A stretch of DNA of 5,900 nucleotides. Origin: Hyphomicrobiales bacterium. Its GTDB lineage: Bacteria; Pseudomonadota; Alphaproteobacteria; Rhizobiales; Xanthobacteraceae. The first letter of the stretch is position 1. The number at the start of each line of letters is the position of its first letter. Shown piece after piece: positions 1 through 5,672 of the stretch. The notes beneath the pieces were generated by a model. That model was not told where the DNA came from and did no database searches. It was given only the letters and a program-made list of their open reading frames with translations. Made by a program: the position numbers and the translations under genes. The stretch lies in NCBI GenBank assembly GCA_003133345.1, contig PKXB01000137.1, positions 7,795 through 13,694 on the forward strand. The letters run 5' to 3'.

Positions 1-502
1 AATTGTCGGTGAGCCAGGCGCCCAGCGTCGGGCCCATGATCGGCCCCAGCATGACGCCGATGCCCCAGATCGCCATCGCCGAGCCGCGTTCCTGCAGCGA
101 ATAGGCGTCGAGCAGCACCGACTGCGACAGCGGCACCAGCGCCGCGCCGGCCATGCCCTGCAACAGGCGGAACAGCACCATCTGCTCGATGTTCTGCGCT
201 AGCGCGCATAGGAACGAGGCAACGGTGAAGCCGGCGACGCAGATGATGAACAGTATCTTGCGGCCGAAGCGGTCGGCCAGCCAGCCGATCGGCGCGGTCA
301 TGATGGCGGCGGCGACGATATAGGAGGTGAGCACCCAGTTGATCTGGTCGAGCGAGGCCGACAGCGAGCCCTGCATATAGGGCAGCGCGACGTTGGCGAT
401 GGTGGTGTCGAGCGCCTGCATGATGGTCGCAGTCATGGCGCACACCGTGATCAGTGTACGCCGCAGCTTCGGCGACATCGACGCGAAATGCGCCGGGCTC
501 AT
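1..502 (-). CDS. emrB: DHA2-family (EmrB-type) multidrug efflux MFS transporter, N-terminal part
   Basis: This is the inner-membrane H+-driven antiporter of an EmrAB-type pump, expected to export hydrophobic drugs or toxins through the EmrA adaptor. Only the first 167 residues are in the window; the family usually has about 500 residues and 14 membrane helices. Reading the minus strand from ATG at 502, visible marks are LDTTIANVALP (residues 31-41, DHA2 motif in TM1), GWLADRFGRK (73-82, MFS motif A in the TM2-TM3 loop), FRLLQG (111-116, motif B with R112) and GVMLGPIMGPTLG (149-161, the antiporter motif C in TM5). About five hydrophobic segments are visible. The start codon overlaps the emrA stop as ATGA, so translation is probably coupled to emrA. 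Family assignment is firm; the exported substrate is unknown. The open end is the window edge, not a truncation. Confidence 0.93.
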   Translation of the reverse strand, partial: MSPAHFASMSPKLRRTLITVCAMTATIMQALDTTIANVALPYMQGSLSASLDQINWVLTSYIVAAAIMTAPIGWLADRFGRKILFIICVAGFTVASFLCALAQNIEQMVLFRLLQGMAGAALVPLSQSVLLDAYSLQERGSAMAIWGIGVMLGPIMGPTLGAWLTDN

Positions 503-1644
503 TTCGCGTCTTTTGCCGGCGCCGACAGGAACGGCAGCCGGCTGTGGCCGGTGTCGATGTCGACGACGACGCTCATGCCCGAGCGCAGCAGGTGGGTGTC
601 CTCGTCCTTGTCGAAGGCGATGCGCACCGGAACGCGCTGCACCACCTTAACCCAGTTGCCGGTCGCATTCTGCGGCGGCAGGATCGAGAACTGCGAGCCG
701 GTGCCGGGGCTCACCGCAATCACCGTGCCCTTGAAGGTGTGGTCGGGGAAACTGTCGACGTCGAGAGCCGCCTTCTGTCCGACGCGCAGATAGGTGATGT
801 CGGTTTCCTTCGGATTGGCGTCGACCCAGGGTGTCTGGTCGTCGATCACGCTCAGGATCGGTGTGCCGGCGGCGATGAAGCGGCCGAGCTGGATATTGTC
901 CACCTGCGTGGCGATGCCGGAGATCGGCGCGCGCACCAGCGTGTGGTCGTAGTCGCGCTGCGCCTGGTCGAGCGCGGCCTTGGCCAGCGCATAGGGCGGA
1001 AACTTTTCGATCGGCAGATTAGGCTCGCCGAGCAATTGGTTGAGCGTATCATCGCGCTGCTGGGCGGTGAACTGCGCCTGCAATTGCGCGGTCACCAGCG
1101 CGCCCGCCGAAGTATCGAGGTCGGCCTGCGAGCCGGCCTGCGTGCTCAACAGTTTGCTCTTGCGGTCGACGTCGCGCTGCTTGAGCTCGACGCTTTGCGC
1201 CGCCAGGCCAGCCAGCGTGCTGAGCGATTTGAAATTGCTCGTGAGCTTGTTGTAGTCGGTACGCACCGACGCGAGCTTGGCCTGCGCCTGCTCCAGCGCC
1301 AAATGGTAGGGCTCACGGTCGAGCGTGAATATCTCGTCGCCGGGAGTGACATGCTGACCCTCGCGCACGGCGACGTGGATGATCTTGCCCGATATATCCG
1401 GCGTGATCAGCACCTTCTGTGCGCCGACATAAGCGTTGTCGGTCGAGATATAGCGGCCGCCCAAGAGATAGATCCCGATGCTGGCCAACAAGGCGATCGC
1501 CGGCAGCACGACCAGCAGGATCATGCGCAGGCGCTTGCGGCCGGCGCGCGCGAATAGGCGGGACTTCTCGGACGCCGGGGTGTCCGCCGCCGGCGCCGCC
1601 TTGGCCTCCGGAGCCGGAACGATCTTGAGAGGCTTTTCACTCAT
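499..1644 (-). CDS. emrA: HlyD/EmrA-family periplasmic adaptor (membrane fusion protein)
   Basis: This is the adaptor subunit of the efflux pump, anchored in the inner membrane and linking the EmrB transporter to an outer-membrane channel. The 381-residue protein has a cytoplasmic Pro/Ala-rich N-terminus, one membrane helix (about residues 41-63), then YISTDNAYV (65-73), a stretch typical of EmrA. The first half of a biotinyl-lipoyl-like domain follows (about 76-110, with SGKIIHVAVREGQHV). Next come a long Gln/Ala/Leu-rich region likely to be a coiled-coil hairpin (about 113-235), the second lipoyl half (about 236-268, RAPISGIATQV), and a beta-barrel ending with SGMSVVVDI. Length fits EmrA (about 390). 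The start lies 5 nt after the marR stop, with AGGT about 9 nt upstream as a modest ribosome site. Its stop overlaps the emrB start by 4 nt. The cognate outer-membrane channel is not in the window. Confidence 0.94.
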   Translation of the reverse strand: MSEKPLKIVPAPEAKAAPAADTPASEKSRLFARAGRKRLRMILLVVLPAIALLASIGIYLLGGRYISTDNAYVGAQKVLITPDISGKIIHVAVREGQHVTPGDEIFTLDREPYHLALEQAQAKLASVRTDYNKLTSNFKSLSTLAGLAAQSVELKQRDVDRKSKLLSTQAGSQADLDTSAGALVTAQLQAQFTAQQRDDTLNQLLGEPNLPIEKFPPYALAKAALDQAQRDYDHTLVRAPISGIATQVDNIQLGRFIAAGTPILSVIDDQTPWVDANPKETDITYLRVGQKAALDVDSFPDHTFKGTVIAVSPGTGSQFSILPPQNATGNWVKVVQRVPVRIAFDKDEDTHLLRSGMSVVVDIDTGHSRLPFLSAPAKDAK

Positions 1645-1649
1645 GACGA

Positions 1650-2117
1650 TTAACCTGCGGCGGCCTCTTGTTGTGTCGGACTGCGATTGATCGCGGCGCG
1701 CAGGTTTTCTTTGACCAGCCCAAGATCGCGCAGCATGCGCTCGCTCGTCTTGGCATCAAGGCCGGCGAGCACCGTCCCCATCATGTCCTCGCCGAGGACG
1801 GTGAGCCGTTCGAGCAGCGGCCGCGCGGCCGGCGTGAGGAATAGCCGGTTGGCGCGCCGATCGTTTGGATCGGCGCGGCGCTCGATAAGTCCGTTGTCGC
1901 TCAGGCGGTCGAGCAGACGGGTCAGCGTGATCGGCTGCAGGTCGAGGAGTTCGGCGAGTTCCGACTGCTTGAGGCCCTCGGAGCGGTCGAGGCGGAACAG
2001 CACCGCCCATTGCGCGCGGGTCATGCCGTATTGGCGCGCCCGCTGGTCGGCATAGGTCTTCAGCAGCCTGGCTACCTCCATGATCATAAAGGCGATTTCG
2101 CGCTGGACAGTAGGCAC
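1650..2117 (-). CDS. MarR-family transcriptional regulator (GTG start preferred)
   Basis: A winged helix-turn-helix regulator, first gene of the efflux operon and most likely its ligand-released repressor. From the GTG at 2117 it has 155 residues, the normal MarR length. Marks are TRAQWAVLFRL (about 33-43), the helix-turn-helix LKQSELAELLDLQPITLTRLL (49-69), LIERRADPNDRRANR (about 77-91, with the basic wing) and LTPAA (95-99). An upstream ATG at 2165 would add 16 residues (beginning MSLLIISS). I prefer the GTG for two reasons: a GGAG sequence sits 8 nt before it, and the upstream ATG falls between the probable -35 and -10 boxes, inside the likely operator. The stop lies 5 nt before emrA. Autoregulation through the inverted repeat at 2143-2163 is inferred from position and MarR-family habit. 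Family call is secure; ligand unknown. Confidence 0.92.
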   Translation of the reverse strand: MPTVQREIAFMIMEVARLLKTYADQRARQYGMTRAQWAVLFRLDRSEGLKQSELAELLDLQPITLTRLLDRLSDNGLIERRADPNDRRANRLFLTPAARPLLERLTVLGEDMMGTVLAGLDAKTSERMLRDLGLVKENLRAAINRSPTQQEAAAG

Positions 2118-2125
2118 GGGAAGGG

Positions 2126-2130
2126 CTCCA
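2126..2130 (-). promoter_or_regulatory. Shine-Dalgarno sequence deciding the marR start
   Basis: The minus strand reads TGGAG followed by 8 nt and GTG (codon at 2117-2115). This is good spacing and a better match than anything in front of the upstream ATG at 2165, so it supports the shorter MarR protein. Confidence 0.6.
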
Positions 2131-2142
2131 CATTTTCTAGGC

Positions 2143-2163
2143 GAGCTTATAATAAGCAAGCTC
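2143..2163. promoter_or_regulatory. AT-rich inverted repeat, candidate MarR operator
   Basis: Two nested inverted repeats overlap here. The outer one is GAGCTT (2143-2148) and AAGCTC (2158-2163) separated by 9 nt. The inner one is GCTTAT-A-ATAAGC (2145-2157), a perfect 6-1-6 palindrome. A further pair, AATAA (2151-2155) with TTATT (2165-2169), overlaps the right side. Such a dyad on the -10 box of a marR gene is where MarR dimers commonly bind. The repeats are seen directly; the operator role is inference. Confidence 0.55.
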
Positions 2164-2176
2164 ATTATTTTCGCAA
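2149..2176 (-). promoter_or_regulatory. Probable sigma-70-type promoter of the marR-emrA-emrB operon
   Basis: On the minus strand a TTGCGA box (2176-2171) is followed by 16 nt and a TATTAT box (2154-2149). Transcription would begin near 2142, giving a leader of about 25 nt to the GTG start of marR. The region is strikingly AT-rich against its surroundings. The -10 box lies inside the inverted repeat at 2143-2163, so a bound repressor would block polymerase. The plus strand also reads TATAAT at 2148-2153, but I see no acceptable -35 for it. Boxes were matched by eye. Confidence 0.5.
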
Positions 2177-2205
2177 GTGGTCAATCAGCCAAGTGGCCAA
2201 TCAGT
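2174..2205. repeat. Imperfect 16-bp tandem direct repeat in the divergent control region
   Basis: The units CAAGTGGTCAATCAGC (2174-2189) and CAAGTGGCCAATCAGT (2190-2205) match at 14 of 16 positions and abut without a spacer. The first copy begins within the probable -35 box of marR. The junction also forms a short dyad, GCCA-AG-TGGC (2188-2197). This could be a pair of regulator binding sites on one helix face or nearly so, or a simple tandem duplication. Confidence 0.6.
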
Positions 2206-2242
2206 TATGGCTCGGTCAGGCGTTTAGGGCCTTGGTGACGAC

Positions 2243-2269
2243 GCCGCGATCGTCGGGCAGAGTCGCGGC
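2243..2269 (+). promoter_or_regulatory. Inverted repeat (possible leader hairpin or operator) upstream of the dehydrogenase gene
   Basis: GCCGCGA (2243-2249) pairs perfectly with TCGCGGC (2263-2269) across a 13-nt loop, ending 28 nt before the ATG at 2298. A competing weaker dyad, GACGA (2237-2241) with TCGTC (2250-2254), overlaps it. There is no following T-run, so it is not an intrinsic terminator. In GC-rich DNA a 7-bp stem can arise by chance, so function is uncertain. Confidence 0.3.
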
Positions 2270-2297
2270 CCAGGAAACTGCAAGGGACGGAAACAAA

Positions 2298-3197
2298 ATG
2301 GACATCGGCTTTATCGGACTGGGCAACATGGGAGCGCCGATGGCGCGCCGGCTGATCGAGGCCGGGCACAAGCTCATCGTCTACGACACCCGCAACGACG
2401 CGGTCGCGCCGCTGGTGGCGCTGGGCGCGCAGTTGGCGGCCTCGCCGGCCGATGTCGCCGACCGGGTCGAGACGGTGATGGCAAGTCTGCCGTCGGTGCC
2501 AATCTCCGCGAAGGTCGCAACCGGCGAGGGCGGTGTCATCCACGGCAAACGCATCAAGCGCTACATCGATCTGTCCACCACCGGCTCGCGCGCGGCGGCG
2601 GAGATAAGCGCTGCGCTGGCCAAGAAAAATATCGTGCAGATCGACTCACCGGTCAGCGGCGGCGTCGGCGGCGCCAACAAGGGTACGCTCGCGGTCATGG
2701 TGTCCGGGCCGCAAGCCGACATCGACGTGGTGAAGGATGCGCTTAGCGTTTTCGGCAAGGTGTTCGTGATCGGCCACAAGCCCGGCATGGCGCAGACCAT
2801 GAAGCTCGCCAACAATTTTCTGTCCGCCACCGCGATGGCGGCGACCTCGGAAGCTGTGGCGATGGGGGTCAAAGCCGGGCTCGATCCGGCGGTGATGATC
2901 GACGTCATCAATGCCGGCTCCGGGCGTAACACCGCCTCAACCGGCAAGTTTCCCAGCACGATCCTGCCGCGAACATTCAACTACGGTTTCGGAACCGCGC
3001 TGATGCTCAAGGACGTGCGGCTGTGCGTCGAAGAGGCTAAGGCGCTGGACGTTCCCAATGAAGTGATGAGCGCCGTCCTCGATCAATGGGAGCTCACCAA
3101 TACGGAGTTCGGCGGCGACTCGGATTTCACCGCCATCGTTAAAATGATCGAGCGTCGCGCCGGAGTCATCGTGGGCAAAGCGGGAAACAAGCCATGA
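2298..3197 (+). CDS. NAD(P)-dependent beta-hydroxyacid dehydrogenase, 3-hydroxyisobutyrate dehydrogenase family
   Basis: A cytoplasmic dehydrogenase that should interconvert a 3-hydroxyacid and its semialdehyde with NAD(P). Relatives act on 3-hydroxyisobutyrate (valine breakdown), tartronate semialdehyde or similar compounds. The 299-residue protein has the family's length and order: an N-terminal Rossmann fold with GFIGLGNMGAPMA (4-16), DLSTTG (91-96, substrate-loop motif lacking the usual later Pro), DSPVSGGVGGANKGTL (116-131), catalytic Lys169 in MKLANNF (168-174), GSGR (207-210) and LMLKDVRL (235-242) in the helical C-terminal domain. The ATG at 2298 begins MDIGFIGLG, the normal family N-terminus, with a purine-rich AGGGACGG just upstream (2283-2290). 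The open frame extends further upstream but only as antisense of marR. Its stop overlaps the next start by 4 nt. Family is certain; the exact substrate is not. Confidence 0.93.
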   Translation: MDIGFIGLGNMGAPMARRLIEAGHKLIVYDTRNDAVAPLVALGAQLAASPADVADRVETVMASLPSVPISAKVATGEGGVIHGKRIKRYIDLSTTGSRAAAEISAALAKKNIVQIDSPVSGGVGGANKGTLAVMVSGPQADIDVVKDALSVFGKVFVIGHKPGMAQTMKLANNFLSATAMAATSEAVAMGVKAGLDPAVMIDVINAGSGRNTASTGKFPSTILPRTFNYGFGTALMLKDVRLCVEEAKALDVPNEVMSAVLDQWELTNTEFGGDSDFTAIVKMIERRAGVIVGKAGNKP

Positions 3198-3991
3198 GCG
3201 ACGACATCCACGAGGTCTATGCCGTGCGCTACGCCGAGCATGCGCGCATGCGCTCGGAAAACTACATTTTCGGCGACCCGCACGACGAGATGACCTCGAT
3301 CTCTTATTACGTCTGGGTGATCAAAGGCTCGTACGGCACTTTCGTGGTCGACACCGGCTTCGATGAACTGGCGGCGAAGGAGCGCGGGCGCAAGATCGTT
3401 CATCCGGTCGGCGAGGGGCTCAAGGCGCTCGGCGTCCAGCCCGACAAGGTGAAGCACGTGATCGCCACCCACATGCATTGGGATCATGCCGGCAATTACG
3501 ACCTGTTCCCGAATGCGCGCTATCACATCCAGGACACCGAGATGGCCTATGCCACCGGACGCTGCATGTGCCATCAGGTGCTGCGCATGCCGTTCAGCGA
3601 GAGCGACGTGCACGCCATGATCGGCAAGATTTACGCCTATCGCGTCGATTTCCACGACGGCGTGGAAGAGCTGGCGCCCGGCATCACCGTGCACAAGATC
3701 GGCGGCCACTCCAAGGGCCTGCAATGCGTGCGGGTGAAGACCCGGCGCGGCTATGTCGTGCTCGCTTCCGACTGCTGCCATCTTTACTCGCACATCGACG
3801 AGGGCCGCGTGTTCCCGATCACCTATTCTGTCGGCGATACGCTCGAGGGCTATAAGACGCTGCAGAAGCTCGCCTCATCGCGTCATCACATCATTCCGGG
3901 GCACGATCCAACGGTTCTCGATCTCTACCCGGCGGCGAACGCTGAGCTGAAGAATTGGGTTTGCCGGCTCGATGTGGCGCCGAAGGTCTAG
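3194..3991 (+). CDS. Metallo-beta-lactamase-fold hydrolase, 'N-acyl homoserine lactonase family' type
   Basis: A di-zinc hydrolase of the lactonase branch of the metallo-beta-lactamase fold, probably cytoplasmic (no signal peptide). All metal ligands are visible in the 265 residues: HMHWDH (93-98, supplying H93, H95, D97 and H98), H172 in GGHSKG, bridging D193 in ASDCCH, and H237 in IPGHDP. TFVVDTG (49-55) is the usual early fold motif. AiiA-type quorum-quenching lactonases carry a Tyr three residues after the bridging Asp (D191, Y194); here that place is H196, so activity on acyl-homoserine lactones should not be assumed. The gene overlaps the preceding dehydrogenase by ATGA, suggesting coupled translation and linked substrates, such as a lactone or ester opened to a hydroxyacid. 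Its stop shares CTAG with the convergent macrodomain gene. Fold certain, substrate unknown. Confidence 0.9.
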   Translation: MSDDIHEVYAVRYAEHARMRSENYIFGDPHDEMTSISYYVWVIKGSYGTFVVDTGFDELAAKERGRKIVHPVGEGLKALGVQPDKVKHVIATHMHWDHAGNYDLFPNARYHIQDTEMAYATGRCMCHQVLRMPFSESDVHAMIGKIYAYRVDFHDGVEELAPGITVHKIGGHSKGLQCVRVKTRRGYVVLASDCCHLYSHIDEGRVFPITYSVGDTLEGYKTLQKLASSRHHIIPGHDPTVLDLYPAANAELKNWVCRLDVAPKV

Positions 3992-4551
3992 GCTAATCCC
4001 AATTCCGCGAACGCATTGCTGTGATGCTCGGCGCTGTCGGGCGAAAAGCAGCAGAACACCACGCGTGTAATGCCGCGCGGGTGCGCGGCGATTTCCGACG
4101 CCACGGTGCCGACCGCGATGCGCGCGGCGAGATCGGCGGGAAAACGATAGATGCCGGTGGAGATCGCCGGATAGGCGATTGAGCTAAGCGAATTAGCGGC
4201 GGCGAGATCGAGCGCGCTGCGATAGCAGCCCGCCAGCAGCCCTTCCTCATCCGATCCGCCGCCCTGCCAGACCGGGCCGACCGTGTGGATGACGTGCTTC
4301 GCCTTCAGCCGGTGGCCGCCGGTGATCTTGGCGCTGCCGGTCTCGCAGCCGCCGAGCATGCGGCATTCCGCCAGCAGCTCCGGCCCGGCCGCGCGGTGGA
4401 TGGCGCCATCCACGCCGCCGCCGCCCAAGAGCGAACGGTTGGCGGCGTTGACGATTGCTCCAACGTCGAGCGTGGTGATGTCGGCGACCAGGATATCGAG
4501 CCGCGTTGCGCCGATCTCGGCGCTGAGCAATGGCGGGGCTGCGGCGTTCAT
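3988..4551 (-). CDS. Macrodomain protein, MacroD/YmdB type (O-acetyl-ADP-ribose deacetylase family)
   Basis: A stand-alone macrodomain of 187 residues. Members of this class bind ADP-ribose and typically hydrolyse O-acetyl-ADP-ribose or remove mono-ADP-ribose from acidic residues. Visible motifs in order: ILVADITTLDVGAIVNAAN (20-38), LLGGGGVDGAIHRAAG (41-56, the phosphate-binding loop), GSAKITGG (72-79), HVIHTVGPVW (86-95) and YPAISTGIYRFP (127-138, second loop). N38 and D48 have the same spacing as the YmdB catalytic-site pair N25 and D35, so it is probably active. The ATG at 4551 lies 13 nt after the patatin stop; a longer frame upstream only overlaps the patatin gene and lacks family similarity. 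No strong ribosome site is visible, so it may rely on translation of patatin. It is probably the last gene of the right-hand operon. Confidence 0.92.
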   Translation of the reverse strand: MNAAAPPLLSAEIGATRLDILVADITTLDVGAIVNAANRSLLGGGGVDGAIHRAAGPELLAECRMLGGCETGSAKITGGHRLKAKHVIHTVGPVWQGGGSDEEGLLAGCYRSALDLAAANSLSSIAYPAISTGIYRFPADLAARIAVGTVASEIAAHPRGITRVVFCCFSPDSAEHHSNAFAELGLA

Positions 4552-4564
4552 GGCGGATAGTCTA

Positions 4565-5650
4565 TCACGCCCACTCGGCGCTGACTTCGGCCTGCAAATC
4601 GACGGTGCCGCGCACGCCGATGTCGTCGAAATGCGCGTCGAGGAATCGCCGCGCAGCGCGCTTCCCGTTGGTGCGCAGCATCTCAAAGAAATCGTAGTCG
4701 GTGTTGAGGCGGCCGTCCGCGTTGAGCTGCTTGGCGGAGGAATCGAGCGCGATCCGGTGCATGTTGATGCGCCGATACTTGCCGGGCCCCAGCCCGCGCG
4801 TCAGGCGGCCCTGATCGATCAACCGCGTCACGAATTCGATGGCGCGCAGCTCACCCATGAGCGGGGAATTGAACGTGATCTCATTCAGGCGACTCATGAT
4901 GTCCCGGCTGGAGGTCGGCGTGGCGTGGCGCACGACCGGATTGATTTGAATGAGCAGCACGTCCTCGGTTTGGGTCGTGCGGAAGAGCGGGAAGATCGAT
5001 GGATTGCCGAGATAGCCGCCATCCCAATAGGGCACGCCGTCGATCTCGACCGCCCGAAACAGCAGCGGCAGGCAGGCGGACGCCAGGATGACATTGGCGT
5101 CGATCTTCTCATGCGGGAAAATGCGCAGCCGCCCGGGTTGCACGTTGGTGGCGCTAACGAACAGCTGCGGGGTCGGGGACTTCCTGATGGCGTCGAAATC
5201 GACGAAACGCTCGATCAGCTCCTTCAACGGATTGATGTTGAGCGGATTGAAATCGTAGGGCGACAAATATTGCGATACCGCCTTAAACCAGATTCCCATC
5301 GGCGAATCTTCCAGCGGCATAAAAGAGAACAAGCGATCGATGGCCTTGCGCTGCAGGTCGGGCAGACCGCCGCCAAGGCTGGCGGCGCGCCAGAAATCGG
5401 CCAGCCGCTTGCGCGCTTCCTCGCGTCCGCCTCGCGCTAGCCCGTCGGCCAGCATCACGGCGTTGACGGCGCCGGCGGAAGCGCCGGTAATGCCTTCGAT
5501 CTCGAGCCGCCCGTCGTCGAGCAGGTGATCGAGCACGCCCCAGCTGAAGGCGCCGAACGCGCCGCCGCCTTGCAGCGCAAGATTGATGCGCTTGGGCGCG
5601 GGAGCAGGCGGCGGATCGCCGCGAATGGCGCGAACGATGGATTTAATCAT
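4565..5650 (-). CDS. Patatin-like phospholipase with C-terminal DUF3734-like region
   Basis: A Ser-Asp dyad acyl hydrolase of the patatin family, expected to cleave acyl esters of phospholipids or related lipids; without a signal peptide it is probably cytoplasmic or loosely membrane-associated. In 361 residues: LALQGGGAFGAF (24-35, oxyanion hole), GASAG (56-60, nucleophile S58), DGG (210-212, catalytic D210) followed by YLGNPSIFPL. The catalytic region ends near residue 240. The remaining approximately 120 residues, ending AARRFLDAHFDDIGVRGTVDL (332-352), look like the DUF3734 extension I recall from bacterial patatins. The start at 5650 follows the upstream dehydrogenase stop by 22 nt, with GGCGGCG just before it as a weak ribosome site. 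The position after a 3-hydroxybutyrate dehydrogenase hints at a link to lipid or polyhydroxybutyrate turnover; this is inference. Confidence 0.93.
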   Translation of the reverse strand: MIKSIVRAIRGDPPPAPAPKRINLALQGGGAFGAFSWGVLDHLLDDGRLEIEGITGASAGAVNAVMLADGLARGGREEARKRLADFWRAASLGGGLPDLQRKAIDRLFSFMPLEDSPMGIWFKAVSQYLSPYDFNPLNINPLKELIERFVDFDAIRKSPTPQLFVSATNVQPGRLRIFPHEKIDANVILASACLPLLFRAVEIDGVPYWDGGYLGNPSIFPLFRTTQTEDVLLIQINPVVRHATPTSSRDIMSRLNEITFNSPLMGELRAIEFVTRLIDQGRLTRGLGPGKYRRINMHRIALDSSAKQLNADGRLNTDYDFFEMLRTNGKRAARRFLDAHFDDIGVRGTVDLQAEVSAEWA

Positions 5651-5672
5651 TGGTCGCCGCCGTTACGGGCGC

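Noticed and set aside
196..205. Perfect palindrome GCGCTAGCGC
   Set aside because: It lies inside the coding sequence of emrB and encodes ordinary membrane-helix residues; chance is sufficient in GC-rich DNA.
454..1557. A 367-codon plus-strand open frame covering almost all of emrA
   Set aside because: It is antisense to a clear EmrA protein. Its translation is rich in Arg, Ala, Asp and Val with no recognisable domain, as expected of a shadow frame in GC-rich DNA.
2148..2153. Perfect plus-strand TATAAT as a promoter for the rightward genes
   Set aside because: No reasonable -35 lies 16-18 nt upstream (the sequence is GCTCCA) and there is no extended -10; it is better explained as part of the inverted repeat and minus-strand promoter.
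2010..2297. N-terminal extension of the dehydrogenase frame upstream of 2298
   Set aside because: It would run antisense through marR and its operator, while MDIGFIGLGNMG at 2298 is the normal family N-terminus with a purine-rich ribosome site before it.
3083..3793. A 236-codon minus-strand open frame with plausible-looking composition
   Set aside because: It lies opposite the hydrolase with complete zinc ligands and the C-terminus of the dehydrogenase; its His/Asp/Val-rich sequence mirrors them.
4552..4686. 45-residue N-terminal extension of the macrodomain frame
   Set aside because: It overlaps the 3' end of patatin, looks low-complexity and unlike macrodomain proteins, and the ATG at 4551 gives the expected size.
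4283..5440. A 385-codon plus-strand open frame opposite the macrodomain and patatin genes
   Set aside because: It is antisense to two well-supported genes, has no family motif, and spans the boundary between them.
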